Assembly: GCF_010093595.1 (NCBI RefSeq)
Contig: NW_022985440.1
Coordinates: 2,257,635-2,321,634 of the forward strand
Direction: 5' to 3'
DNA: 64,000 nt
From: Mytilinidion resinicola
Taxonomy: Eukaryota > Ascomycota > Dothideomycetes > Mytilinidiales > Mytilinidiaceae
The stretch's first letter is position 1; each line of letters opens with the position of its first letter. The position numbers and the translations under genes were made by a program. The notes under the pieces are model-generated. The model saw only the letters and a list, made by a program, of their open reading frames with translations. It was not told the DNA's origin and did not search any database. Of this stretch, positions 23,925 to 34,797 are shown one piece after another.

Positions 23925-25439
23925 ATGGAGTCTCCTGGTTACGCAAACCTCGCTGAGCAACTCGATTCTACCGAGTGGCGCGACACGCCCACCCACGTAG
24001 ACAGCAATTTCGTCGCTATTTTCGACGCCGTCGACCAGTTTGACATGAGCTATTTCAACTTCGATCCTTCCGTTCATACTGGCCCTACAAACTTCATCCT
24101 TGAAAACGGTGACCAGCACGAGTCAAACGAACCCATCTCCAATCCTCAGTCCGATGCTGCTAGCGCGGACTTCAGTTTTGGCGGTATCAACCAGTACGAC
24201 CCGTACGACAAGAGCGAACGCATCTCTGATCCTTCCTTGGATCTTATCGATGCCGCTTCGGAGCAGGCTCTAAGCCCAACTTTAGGCATAGAAAATGCTC
24301 CCCACAACGATACGCCTAATACGGTCTCTGTCGCACCTCCTCCTTACGACGAAGCTGTTGCGACCGCCGAAACGGCTCCAGCACCCTCCCATAATGGTCA
24401 GCGAAGTCTCAGGCGCTGGTCCTTTACGCATCCGGAAGCGCATACTTTGCAGCCGATACCTTTCCCCACACATCAACCGCCTCTTCAGGCATTCTCAGAT
24501 CAACCCCCCTTTCAGCCTCACAGCATGGGAAATCAACAGCAGACTTGGGGACATCCTGCCTATAGCAACGACCCCAATCTCTCCGTCCCGATGCCAGGCG
24601 TACCCCAACCTTTCTACAACCATCAGGCGCTTGATATGGGGAATTGCACCCTTCCGCCCAGTCCTGCAGGCGCACCAGGTCCTCCTCAGTTCTTCAGCGG
24701 CGCCACGGAAGACGCATGGGCTGGTAACCATACCATCCCCGGGCCTTACCCGGACTTCCCTCCAGTTCAGAACATCATGTATAACAACAACTCCCACAAC
24801 CAAGTGTATTATCCCCCTCACGCTCAAGCAACGTTTCCCACAAACTTCGCTGCTGCTCCGGCCCCAGACATCACGTATAACAACAACTCCCACAACCAAG
24901 TTTCGTACAATCATCCTCAATTTCCAGCGTCGCTTCCCTCATTAGGACCTGTCATGCTTCCATACAGCCCTGCGGGAAACACACCGGATACGGCTATCAA
25001 CGTTGAGGGTGACGATGGGGCTGAGAGCTCCGCTGCTAGTACTTCCAGCGCGTCAACACCCTCCCGTGGGAAGGGGAAGGCCACGGCGTCGAAAAAGCCC
25101 CGTAAACATCCTTGGTTGCCGGTCCAGCCGCAAATGCCAGAACACCCAGGTACCCCAATGGGACCTGTCCACGAGCAGAATTTACGGAAAGCCCGCGAAA
25201 AGCAACAACGACGAGCCAAGAAGGAGCAAGTGCGGTTGAAAGCCGTGGAGGCTGGAGGAGCTCAACAGGTTGAAGAGGTTGGACAAGTTGGACGAGTTGA
25301 AGAAGTTAAAGAAGTTAGAGGAGTTAGAGAAGTTGAAGCGGAACTCCAGAGAGAGCTTCTTCCGGTCGTGTTGCATATGCGTGCTGCCGAGGAAGCAGCT
25401 GAAGCTAGGGTGCATCCAACGGCAGAAATCGCACCCTGA
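23925..25439 (+). CDS. Disordered Pro/Asn/Gln-rich protein with basic C-terminal region
   Basis: Single-exon gene of 504 residues with no recognised domain. The first 120 residues are acidic and aromatic (activation-like). A PPPY motif at residues 138-141 could bind WW domains such as those of Rsp5/Nedd4 ligases. A Pro/Gln/His-rich middle carries a 32-residue tandem duplication around YNNNSHNQV (codons near 24781 and 24877, 96 bp apart). A nuclear-localisation-like GKGKATASKKPRK leads into a basic helix (NLRKAREKQQRRAKKEQ), followed by a V-E-E-type three-residue repeat from a 9-bp minisatellite. A nuclear scaffold or regulator is plausible, but this is inference from composition only. Confidence 0.7.
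   Translation: MESPGYANLAEQLDSTEWRDTPTHVDSNFVAIFDAVDQFDMSYFNFDPSVHTGPTNFILENGDQHESNEPISNPQSDAASADFSFGGINQYDPYDKSERISDPSLDLIDAASEQALSPTLGIENAPHNDTPNTVSVAPPPYDEAVATAETAPAPSHNGQRSLRRWSFTHPEAHTLQPIPFPTHQPPLQAFSDQPPFQPHSMGNQQQTWGHPAYSNDPNLSVPMPGVPQPFYNHQALDMGNCTLPPSPAGAPGPPQFFSGATEDAWAGNHTIPGPYPDFPPVQNIMYNNNSHNQVYYPPHAQATFPTNFAAAPAPDITYNNNSHNQVSYNHPQFPASLPSLGPVMLPYSPAGNTPDTAINVEGDDGAESSAASTSSASTPSRGKGKATASKKPRKHPWLPVQPQMPEHPGTPMGPVHEQNLRKAREKQQRRAKKEQVRLKAVEAGGAQQVEEVGQVGRVEEVKEVRGVREVEAELQRELLPVVLHMRAAEEAAEARVHPTAEIAP
25267..25338 (+). repeat. 9-bp minisatellite inside the coding region
   Basis: About eight copies of a GTTGAAGAA-like unit. In the gene's frame it gives Val every third residue; in the next frame the same DNA gives Leu-Lys-Lys/Leu-Glu-Glu repeats. 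Confidence 0.85.
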
Positions 25440-26144
25440 ATATTAGGATTTATACACGTTCTTGGAAGCGCCCTAGATGTATCAAAATTAGTTACCCTCC
25501 AATGTGAAATCTTTCGATTGCATTTCAGACGCGTGGAATCGGCATGTCTGATCCAGCGCGTGCAGCCTGTGAAATTGCATGTGCTGGAGCTCTCTACTAT
25601 CAGGAAGTCCTACATAAAAGAATCCAATCTCATTTACGTTGCAATTCTATCCTCTATAGCTCCTCCTGATTCAGCGCGTCTAGAAAATGACATCACCTAT
25701 ATCAACCTTGCAAAATCCTAAGAGGTCCTTCAGAGGTATATCCCTATTGGTGATGTGACTCTCATGATATCTAAAAGCCCCCGAAGAGATATCTATCTGT
25801 GCAGGTCTCGACCTCACGCCGTCTGATCTTGGCATATGCGGTGAATGAGGCACGATCCCAAACTGAAGAGGTATTGTAACCACCGCTAGCCGTGAAATTC
25901 CTATTATCCGCTATTCACCTGGGCACGCCTATTGTGTCCCATTCTCCCACCGAACAATAGCCACACTAGCGCTGAGGGACCAAAAGCGTCGACGATTCCA
26001 GACTCGACCTTCTTTTTTCCTTCAACCTACACACACAGACAGATTTGCAGCGCTTGACTACACACATCACACCACGTAGCATTTCTTCCTGTACAGCCTC
26101 AAAACACATCATTCACCTCTCGCAACGTCACCATACCAGTCAAA
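25440..26144. other. Intergenic region, no gene seen
   Basis: Between two + strand genes. It is A/T-richer than the genes, has no motif-bearing ORFs, and becomes C/A-rich near 26000-26140, as in a transcribed leader. Confidence 0.5.
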
Positions 26145-27311
26145 ATGTCTCCATCCACCACCCCGACCTCCACTCCTCCCAAGCCCGCTGCCGCCACCGC
26201 CTCCGAGGCCAGCCCAGACTCTGCTGTTGCCGGCGTGAAGCGCAAGACCTCCGACTCCCCTCCGGACGCCTCCAAAGTCCGCGACGCCATCTTCGCGATG
26301 AAGCCGCAGCGAGTCGCTCGCCGCAACGCTTCACCTCCCCCCAAGCGTCCGAAGATCAAGAACGGGGCCGACGCGCGCCACTTCTCCCGGCTTGAGCAGG
26401 AAATCGAAGACGCCAAGGACCGCAAGCGGATGGATGAAGAGGACGAGAAGAAGAGGCAGGAGCGGAACAAGAAGTGCCGGGAGCGATATGCGCGCAAGAA
26501 GGAGGAGGAGAAGCGCGCAGCCACGAAGACGAAGATTGCGGAGAAGATGAATGGAGGAGAGAAGACAAAGGGAGAGGCTGGAAAGAAGAGAGACGAGAAG
26601 GTTGGAGAGACGGGAGACGAGATGAAGGATGCGGCATCGCGGAAGCATTGCAAGCCCAGCTCTCCCATCCACCGCAGCGACTCACCGTCCAGGCGCAGCT
26701 CCAAGTCCCCATCTCCGGCGCGCAAGGTCCCAGCCCAGAAGCCCGCCTCCAAGACGCAGGCCATCATCAAGCGCAAGGTCCCAGCCCAGAACCCCTCCTC
26801 CAAGCCGCAGGGCATCACCAAGCGCAAGGCCACAACCCCGAAACCCTCCTCCAGTGTCCAAAGCATCGCCAAGCCCTTCAAGAAGACCATCAACACAAAG
26901 CAAACCTGGCTCAAGGTCGGCAAGCCAGGCATGTCCAGGGAGCTCCTTGCGCGAGGCTTCGACTGGGCGACTCCCGCCTACTGCAAGACCGCCAAAGGAA
27001 TCAATCTCGTCAGCTTTATCCTCAGAGATGATGTCACTCCCCAGCCGAAGGTCCATGAGAAGCTCCGAGAGGAGAGCTACCTGTCTGTGTCGTGCGAGAA
27101 CCTGCAGGCCAAATTGGCGGAACGGAGGAAGGATCCTGCAGCCTTCCGGAAAGAGCTGGAGGACTACACTGTGCGCCATTCGTATGGTGATGAGGACTGG
27201 GTCAATTACATGACTTCGGGTACGGACTGTAGGAGGAAGCTCGCAAGGCTCTGTGCGGCCCTCGACTGGCTGGATGCCGCCAAGGAGCTCGATATTGAGT
27301 CGGAGAAGTAA
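26145..27311 (+). CDS. Lys/Arg-rich nuclear-type protein with conserved-looking C-terminus
   Basis: Single exon, 388 residues. Residues 1-50 are Pro/Thr/Ala-rich. A long charged helix (about 85-160, Glu/Lys/Arg) looks like a coiled coil. Three imperfect repeats of the KRKVPAQKPASK type follow (about 190-240). The last 130 residues are different: ordered, with Trp, Tyr and Cys (SRELLARGFDWATPAYC and later YGDEDWVNYM), and probably form a folded domain I do not recognise. Several basic clusters (PPPKRPKIKN) suggest nuclear location. The start is the first ATG after a C/A-rich leader. Function unknown. Confidence 0.68.
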   Translation: MSPSTTPTSTPPKPAAATASEASPDSAVAGVKRKTSDSPPDASKVRDAIFAMKPQRVARRNASPPPKRPKIKNGADARHFSRLEQEIEDAKDRKRMDEEDEKKRQERNKKCRERYARKKEEEKRAATKTKIAEKMNGGEKTKGEAGKKRDEKVGETGDEMKDAASRKHCKPSSPIHRSDSPSRRSSKSPSPARKVPAQKPASKTQAIIKRKVPAQNPSSKPQGITKRKATTPKPSSSVQSIAKPFKKTINTKQTWLKVGKPGMSRELLARGFDWATPAYCKTAKGINLVSFILRDDVTPQPKVHEKLREESYLSVSCENLQAKLAERRKDPAAFRKELEDYTVRHSYGDEDWVNYMTSGTDCRRKLARLCAALDWLDAAKELDIESEK

Positions 27312-27916
27312 AAGATTTGAGGATGATGATGGAGGCGCAGGAGACGTCTCGGAGGGTCAAAAGTGGTGTCAGTTTGGAAGTGTTTGTGGTCTGATTTTGG
27401 GTCTCTTTCTTTTGGTTGCTGTTTCTGGTCTGGTTTTGACTCTCCTTCTCATTTTGCATACTTTTCCTGTCCCTTTTGCTGGTAGTGTCGCAGCGTCAGA
27501 GAGTCTTCGACTCCCCATGTAGGGTAGCAGTTCCGAAAGCGTCGCGATGAGATATAGGATGGAGAGAATTCGGGTAGCTGTCCCCGGATGAAATTAACTG
27601 CGGTTTGGCTTCTTATTTCTAAGCACTGTATATTAGCATTATGGAAAAGCTTTATCACACATGCTTGCCACTGTCACAGGTGCTCCATCACATCATGAAA
27701 CATCAGAATACGATGTTAAATCCTCGAGGGCGTAGATTTGGGTGGTCGCAAATGCACTTTTGAGGATGCAGTAGACGAGGTGAAGTCACTCCAGAGGAAT
27801 CAAATCTAGCGTGCTGACTCAGCATATTTCCCAACTCCGCGTGGACGCTTTCGCCGCTTTTATCCACAAAATCCAACATGTTTACACAAAAGCAATCGAA
27901 AACGCTCATCGCCGAA
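27312..27916. other. Convergent 3' regions, no gene seen
   Basis: The two neighbouring genes end towards each other. T-rich stretches at 27390-27480 fit 3' untranslated sequence. No ORF with motifs. Confidence 0.5.
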
Positions 27917-29047
27917 CTAATCATCATCCCCAGTAGCACTACACGCGGTATCCAGTGCCGCCCCCGCAAACCCAAACACCTTATCCAGCCCATCAGGAAT
28001 CAAGGCCCCAATGCTAAACACCGAGCCGAGCGCACTGCACACGCCCGCATTCCCTGGATCCGGATCGCACGTAATGTGCGCCTCGATACTCGCGACTTCG
28101 TACCCGAGCCTCGAGTCATCCTGCGGGACGCCGCGCGCGATGATCTTCGTGAACGTCGGCATCGTGCGGTAGGTTCGCGTCACGTCGTTATAGCACGCCG
28201 GCGAGCATCCCGCGTTGATTTCGCTGTCTGTGATCACCTCTGTGACAAACATGGACGTCGAGCCGAACTTGTCCATTTGCGTGCGCAGTATGGGGAGCAC
28301 GGCGGCGTTGATGTCGTTGTCGTTGCAGTCGAAATGGACCTTGCAGTTCTGGGAGGTGCCGAGGTCGACGGGCGTGGTGTCGCAGATGTGCGAGTCAGTG
28401 TTGAAGCGCTCGGTGAGATGGGCGTAGATCTCGTTGGCGGGCGGGAGGTCTTCGACACGGATCGTGTCGTTGGAGGCGGAGACGGAGACTTTGAGCGCGT
28501 CCTTCTGCAGGCAGCGTACGTAGCTGTTGCAGGTGCCATATTTCGCGTCCTCGTACGTGTATAGTTTGTCGGTCAGGCAGTTGTAAGAGCTGCTGCCAAA
28601 CACGGCATGGCCGACCCAGACGCCGTCGGGCCCATTTGGAGGATTTGGGTCGCCGGGATCTACGGTGTCGATAACAAAGTCCGTTCCGGCATTGGACTTG
28701 GCCTCGTAGTGTTTGTTAGGGTCGGTGTAAAAAAAGTCGAGCTCTGCCGAATGCTGTACACAAGGTCAGTCAGGTAACGAGGTCTTTCTTCCCTGCTCAG
28801 GAGATCTTACCAAGTCGAAGATGGCCATATCCGCTGGGGCGCCTGTATCGCTTTCATGCACCCACCATCCGGCCATGCCCTGCTCCCAGCCCCCCTCTGG
28901 CTTTATGTCGAACAATGCCGCGCATTTCATCATGCGGATTACGTCGACGTGGACGTCTTCTCGAGGGACAACCTTGGCGGGAAGGACGGCGGAGTGGACA
29001 AGAGGGAGGAGAAGCGTAATAGCGCTGAAGCCTGTGAATTTGTACAT
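27917..29047 (-). CDS. Secreted Cys-containing protein, function unknown
   Basis: Two exons on the minus strand, 29047-28811 and 28753-27917, joined across a 57-nt intron (FDL|HSA), giving 357 residues. The N-terminus MYKFTGFSAITLLLPLVHSA is a clear signal peptide of about 19-20 residues. No membrane helix or GPI-type tail follows. About a dozen Cys are spread over the mature chain, including CSPACYND and CDPDPGNAGVC, suggesting disulfides and export. Asn-x-Thr/Ser sites are few. I recognise no enzyme motif; the protein could be an effector, a wall protein or an enzyme of an unnamed family. Splice sites and the signal peptide make the model itself solid. Confidence 0.78.
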
Positions 29048-30724
29048 CTTGGTCGGAAGGAGTGTTGAAATGGGATTGAATTAGCAGTTTAAGAGCTTGA
29101 TGGCTAGAAACGATAGGGAAACAAATTGATGAAGAGATTGACAAGGAGATTGAAAGCGGGATGTCGAATTGAAGATAACAATACTGCGAAACTTCAACCT
29201 CTTAAGTACTCGCCCACGGACTACTCGCTCTCCTCTACCCTTCGTCAGATGACTATATCCAGCGAGAGAATGCTTTCCCCTGCGCTGCTCTCATCATCCC
29301 ATCATTTCCAACAGTACTGCCTGTCTACAGATATTTCCCTCATTCGAAACATAGATGTTATTTTGGGTACCCATCCCTACCATTCACCTCCATCCAGTAA
29401 AAGGGCAAAAGGAACCTTGGTAGATCCTTCGTCGTCGGGATTGTAGGCGCGTCCTGGCCTAGATTTATGTTGATGCTGATGGTGTTTGGGGCGCAGTACC
29501 TGCCAAGGCTTGCATGGGATGTAAGGTCGCTCAGTGAACGCAGCAAGTTGAGCCATGGCTTGGCAGAGAATCCTTTTGCATGGCTGCTTGGCTACTGGGA
29601 GCCCAAGTTGCTTGTGTACATTTTATGGTGTATTTGTGCTGTTAATGCACCTCCGAGTCCATCAAAACTTGGTTTGATCATTGAGATTTACGCCAAGTGG
29701 ATGGCTTCGCAGCTACTTGCGAGCTATTGCTTGTGCTTTGAGTTCGTCCTCTACGATGCCCAGCTTCTGAACACTGGTAGTAACTTGTAAGCGCGTCTGT
29801 CAGTCCCATATTCGGTGTTGTTGTCAACTTCATCACCAGTATACTCGCTAGATATCTTGGCCCTGAGACTCCGCGATCTCGACAGGCTCTCTTAAGATTG
29901 CTGCATACACAAAGGCCTATGTGTCTGCGCATACTGATTCCACCTGCACATCTCCATCCTAAAATTAGATCTCGAGCGCCCACCTCAGGCAGCGCAATTT
30001 CATCTCCTCACCAGGTATGTACCGTAGCATCGAAAAACACGTCCGCGCACTCGGCAAGTATTCATCTCAGCCTCGTTTCAGCCATTCCCCGAATCGGCCC
30101 TTGCTACCCCAGCATTCCTCTCGGCCTCGTATTGGCCAGCGATGCATCTGGTTTGAAACGCTTATTGGCGCCATCACTGAGGCTACCCTGGATGGTGTTG
30201 AGGTTCGATTACGCCAAGTCGCGTGCGCGGAGACGGAGTAACGATGGGGCTGGGATGTGCTCGGCGACACCTTGTGGACACAGCTAGCTCATCTCGCGCT
30301 GTGAAGTCTATCTAGTTAGCTTGTTGATTTCTATGTGGGCGATGCAACCCCAATTCCAGAAGCCCGGTTCACTGCCCCGGAGCTCCTTGAGAAGTGATTC
30401 CCGCGATGTGATTGCACTCGGAGCTGTCGCCAAGTGCGGGCCGCAGCGGGGCCTGGGGGCTGCGGAGCCACTTTGTCGAAAGGCGATAAGTTTAAAGCGA
30501 CGTGCACCCTTGGGGACGGAAAATGCGTGTGGCGAGGTGCGACTTAGGGGGAGATGAGATAGGGTACCCAGGTGGGGACTCAAAGAGTCCCGGGGACGCG
30601 GGCGGGTTTTTGGAGAATTCGATATATGTGAATTGCAGTGAGGTAGGAATCACGTACGTCACGAGTCTCGTTCTGAACAGTGTTGATACAGCTCTGAAGC
30701 TACTCTTGGGGTATCACTATAGAT
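29048..30724. other. Intergenic region, no gene seen
   Basis: About 1.7 kb between two minus-strand genes. It holds the promoter of the secreted protein gene and the 3' region of the kinetochore-like gene. The ORFs are short and without motifs. A B-box-like GAGGTTCGATTAC at about 30200 lacks any tRNA fold. Confidence 0.45.
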
Positions 30725-32525
30725 TCAAGCAAATAGCAGCCCAACCATCGCTTTAATACTCTCGTAAACGCCTCGATCCCTGACCAGATTATCGAAGGTT
30801 GCTGGGACCTTCTTTAAAGAGTTCCTCGCATCTGCATCGTGCCCTATATCGCAAATGTATTAGCACAAGATGTCAGTATCGAATAGTCATGAGAACTTAC
30901 AAACTCTAGGAAAAGCAGCAGAAGCCTTCACAATAGACTTTGCCTCCCCAGTCCAGTCAAAGCCAATGTCCCAACCGATTTTAAGGACGATCTCCGAAGA
31001 CTCAAAGATCAACAACTCTCTCCCAAGATGCGTTAACAATTGTTTCCGGGAGACTCTCGCTTTGCGCTTCATTTTGGTTTTGCCCTTCTCGGCTTGCTCG
31101 CCGCCAGCAGCAACGCCCGCAACTGCATCCTCTTCTTCTGTACTGCCTTCAGCGTCCTCATCACTGTCGATGTCGCGTGTTGCTGGACGCCCTTTTCGCT
31201 TTCCCGGGAGAGCTTTGCCTCCGCTGCTCGCGACATCTTCAAGCAAGTGCTGGCATTTTTGCCAGCATTCCGCTCTTCTGATAGCGACATCCAAGAAAGA
31301 CCCAAGGGCCCACGAAATCGCTCCCAGGTCCTTTTCCCGCGCTTTCCCACGGATCCAGGTGCCTAGCTCTCGTTCTGCCCACTGGGAAAGGTGTGTGATG
31401 GATAGCTTGACAAGTTTCTGCTTTGAGACATCTATCGTCATATTCATTTTGGCCGCTAGGAGCTTTCGAGGTTCCAGTACCTCAATCGAGTGGGTTTGAT
31501 ACAGGTCTGACGCATTGGACATATCGCTTCGCGTGTTTGGGATGTCAATCCGCGATTTGTATGTGAAAGGGGTGAACAATCGGAGGTACGGCAGCGGATC
31601 ATCCAGATCTAGAGGGGCATGAGATGGAATCGGTGTGGCGAGATCCTCTGCAGACACCTCCGTAGTTGCCGGAGGTGGTTTTGAGAATGGTAGGAAAGAA
31701 GAGAGAAGCAAAGAGATGGGCGCAGCTTTTGGGTTTTCAGCCACCGAGACTGACACATCCGTATTGTTTATTAGGGATCTGAGGGGCTCGTTAGTTACTG
31801 TAAAGCATCTATAGATTAGATGACACTTACACCAACTCGTCGAAACCGAAATCATCGGGGAGTGCCCCTGACGACGATTTGCGACTAACCTCCACAGCAC
31901 GTTCATATTGGCTGACCTCTTCCTGCAACGCGTCCATCTCACGTTCCAATCGCTCCTTCTCTTGCTTCTTCTTTCCTATTTCAGGATCCACTGGTGCCGC
32001 CTCCACCAGTGCCCCCGCTGCCGCCCCCGCTGCCACCTCCTGCTGCCCACCCTCTGATTGAAGCTGTGTATCTCCCTCCAGAGGCGCATCCGTCATAATC
32101 GTATCATCCGTATTCATCGGCGGGGGAGCCTTCGGTCGCAACGGGGAGGTAGCCCTTCCTCTCCGGGGTCGCTTGCTCGGTGACGAGTACAGTACCCCCT
32201 GACCTGTCTCTCGCACACTCACTTCGTTTGAAGCAAGTGGGAGGCCATCCTCTTCCTCCCGCACTGGTGTTCCAGCTTGCGCGCCCGCATTTACTTGGGT
32301 TTGCTCATTCGTATTGACTGCTTCCGCCTGGTAACCAATTGAAGCGCCGCGGCTCTTCGATCTCCTCTCTGACCCAGCGCGAGGCAATAGCCCGGGATTG
32401 AAGCGTGCCAAGCTGGCTTTGGTTGGCGATAGGAATGAAGCGCGTGTTGGAGTCCTCGCAGGGTTGTCTGTCGTGTTTGCGTCGGGAGGAGTGGTTTTCC
32501 GTCTTTTGGGAGATCGCGGATCCAT
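30725..32525 (-). CDS. Probable CENP-O/Mcm21-like inner kinetochore protein
   Basis: Three exons on the minus strand, 32525-31831, 31778-30901 and 30843-30725, giving 563 residues; both introns (52 and 57 nt) have GTAAGT donors. Residues 1-165 are disordered and basic, starting MDPRSPKRRKTTPP. A coiled coil (KKKQEKERLEREMDALQEE) follows, then a two-part folded region with DDPLPYLRLFTPFTYKS, AERELGTWIRGKAREKDL and a C-terminal block reading GFDWTGEAKSIV, then AAFPRVW and LKKVPATFDNLV. Coiled coil plus tandem RWD-like region fits the fungal CENP-O family (Mcm21, Mal2), part of the COMA/Sim4 complex that links centromeric chromatin to the outer kinetochore. The assignment comes from remembered family patterns, so it is moderate. 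An upstream ATG at 32744 would add 73 residues but looks less likely. Confidence 0.6.
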
Positions 32526-32875
32526 AGTCGCAGGGTAGTCTGTTATGCGCGACAGAATCGTAGAAAATAGAGGCGAAGTGTAGGTTGACGCGCGAGGTCG
32601 TGACAGAGGGAGACGCGTTGTGGTGTTGATGTTTCGGGTGGGCTTGCCGGGGAGATCAATCGGAGATCGGCCCGAGCGCGAATGACGCTTGAAGCTTTCA
32701 CCTTGATTTCTTTTCCTCCGCCATTCACCATTGCGTTGCGCCACTTCGTTTTGTTACTCCAGCGATATGCTTAAGCTTCAGATGGAAGCTTTGTACTTCA
32801 AATAGAACTCATCACGACCCATGAGACTTCGCCCCATCCTTCACAGGACCGAGGTGCGGATACCAGTCCCTCCGC
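32526..32875. promoter_or_regulatory. Shared divergent promoter
   Basis: 350 bp between the start codons of the kinetochore-like gene (-) and the OXLD1-like gene (+). No clear TATA box. The two genes could share control elements. Confidence 0.5.
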
Positions 32876-33677
32876 ATGGCACCCCCGCGGGCTCTCCGCT
32901 GCTTCACCTGCCCCTCATGTCTGCCGTCTATGAGCAAATCACGGCCAAGCATTGCATCCAGAAGCATAGGCCTTCAAAACAGCGACCGGATACGCCGCCG
33001 CTACAAAGGCTATATCGCCGAACCGGGCAGCCAGGCCAACCCCATCCAAGGTTTCTATGCAGGTACGCTAGCTTCAGCACCCCGGAAACGCTCTAGATAC
33101 TCACCATGATTTAGATCTCATATCGCAACCCCATGCAAAGGTTCAATCTGCGACCCGAGCCGCTCCGACCCCGCCACCCGCTGAGTCCCTCCCCACAACG
33201 CAGAAGGAAGAGACCCTCGCAAAAGCACGCATAGTGTTTGGTTCGCGTCTGGCTGGCCCGGCGGAGCATCAAGCGGACAGAGAAGCTTCGTCCGTAGTCA
33301 TAGGGGGGGTTAGGGTCCCGCCGCGGCCTGCGCAACCGGACAACTGCTGCATGTCTGGCTGTGTGAACTGCGTGTGGGATGTATACCGTGACGACTTGGA
33401 GGAATGGGCTGCTAAGAGTCAAGAGGCGAGGGCCGCATTGCAAGCAAAGCGAGTTCGTGGAGAGGGTACAGGCATGATGGTCGCGCCGGAGGGCACGCCG
33501 CAACACGTAGCAACTAGCATGGACGATGATGGCGGCGGGAGTGAGGCGAATTGGAGCGCGCAGCTAGGGACGGGCAAGGAGGACTTGTTTGGCGATATAC
33601 CCGTTGGCATAAGAGAGTTCATGAGGACTGAGAAGAAGTTGAAGCTGAAGCATTTACAGGAAGGGAGTGTGGGTTAG
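32876..33677 (+). CDS. OXLD1-like mitochondrial protein (oxidoreductase-like domain)
   Basis: Two exons, 32876-33062 and 33115-33677, giving 249 residues; a 52-nt intron splits an Asp codon. The first 45 residues are Arg/Ser-rich with few acids, a typical mitochondrial presequence. A Pro-rich link leads to the oxidoreductase-like motif at about residues 128-150: PDNCCMSGCVNCVWDVYRDD, with its four conserved Cys, followed by LEEW. This short domain is the hallmark of OXLD1 family proteins, which are small mitochondrial proteins of unclear biochemical role. The tail (PVGIREFMRTEKKLK) is also seen in fungal members. The domain is firm; the exact function is not known. Confidence 0.85.
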
Positions 33678-33970
33678 TTGCATCTTGAATATTGGATACG
33701 TACATTTTTAGACCTTAGAATCAACTTTGTAGTTGCAGTGGAGAATGAACATGCTTGATTGTGACTCTTCGTATAATGCGTTGCTGGGTATTGGGAGCCT
33801 CGGATATCCGCGTAGAGCTCTTCTTATGCCTGACCCACGCAGTCCTTAGCCATCTGGGTGCTCTTATGCCCTGCTTATCCTCTTCAGTCCGCTAAGTGCA
33901 CTCAAACATCGCTCTCCCTCCCATCCCCAAATTCCCCCGTATCACATCTCTACCCAGTATCCCTGATCCC

Positions 33971-34381
33971 CTAATCATTCCCCACATCCACCCCCTTCGC
34001 CTTCAAATCCACCCTCGCCAGCTCAATCTCCGCCATCAACTCCTTATGCGCCTCAGGCACATCATTGAACGTAAACACGCCGTATCCAAGCTTAAACAGG
34101 AGGTACGAGCCGAACGAGACCAGGCTCCAGAAAGGCAACTAAGAATACCCCGTCGCATTAGCACATGTATTTCCCAGGTCCACAGGAAGGTGTTGGGAGG
34201 GGTTTTCGTACCACTGGAATTATCTCGTCCTGGATTTTGGGGGAGAAGGGTACGAAGCCGAGGAAGCAGGTGAGGTAGAGCTATGGGTTTGTTAGTTATG
34301 TGGCATGAGTGTACGTGGGGATAGGGGCCGTACAGAAGAGAGGAGGAGAGCTATGGAGATTGTTTGCTGGGCGCGTGTCAT
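33971..34381 (-). CDS. DPM3: Dolichol-phosphate mannosyltransferase subunit 3
   Basis: Three small exons on the minus strand, 34381-34334, 34280-34212 and 34138-33971, giving 94 residues. Introns of 53 and 73 nt are both phase 0. The protein starts MTRAQQTISIALLLSS and has two membrane helices (about residues 6-30 and 38-60). A conserved C-terminal block follows (LGYGVFTFNDVPEAHKEL) and then a charged helix. This is the DPM3 pattern at the usual length of about 92 residues. DPM3 sits in the endoplasmic reticulum membrane and anchors the catalytic subunit DPM1, which makes dolichol-phosphate mannose for N-glycans, O-mannosylation and GPI anchors. No single frame is open across the gene, so an ORF scan would miss it. 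Confidence 0.93.
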
Positions 34382-34797
34382 TTTGGTGGGCTGGAATTTA
34401 TGCGTGATATCTGGGTTGTAGCACAGGATAAGCTGGAATTGTAGATTGGGATTCGAGATGGTGTCGCGTCGAGACATATCTCTTGGGCTCAAAAATATCG
34501 CTTATGTAATTGTGGTGCTGTCCAATCAGATTAATGAATGTTCGAGGTTGGAAATAAAATCGTGTACACTCTCCTACCGCGGTCTGAAGTTCTTCGAAGT
34601 ATTTGCAAAAATCGTAAATAAAATCTTTTCAATAGTGTTTGAGCTTAACAGGCACCTCAAACAGCGGGATCTACGAGTTTGAAGGTTCGTGGAGTCGTCC
34701 AGGAATTCCAAACCTGCTCTTACCCTTCTTCCCTCGACACCGCCGCCGAAGGTGGCTCACCGAGTTCCAACAGCCTGTCAATATTGATGCACTCATC
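34382..34797. promoter_or_regulatory. Divergent intergenic region (DPM3 / SmgGDS-like)
   Basis: 416 bp between the two divergent start codons, A/T-richer than the coding DNA. An in-frame extension of the + gene upstream of 34798 lacks an ATG and looks untranslated. Confidence 0.5.

Noticed and set aside
24282..24945. ORFs in other frames over the disordered gene
   Set aside because: Shadows of the 504-residue gene; their composition mirrors its codon bias.
26099..26932. 277-codon minus-strand ORF opposite the Lys-rich gene
   Set aside because: Phe/Ser/Leu-rich antisense shadow of the Lys/Glu codons; the + frame has a natural C-terminal domain.
30170..30220. tRNA-like B box
   Set aside because: GAGGTTCGATTAC occurs but no cloverleaf or A box can be drawn.
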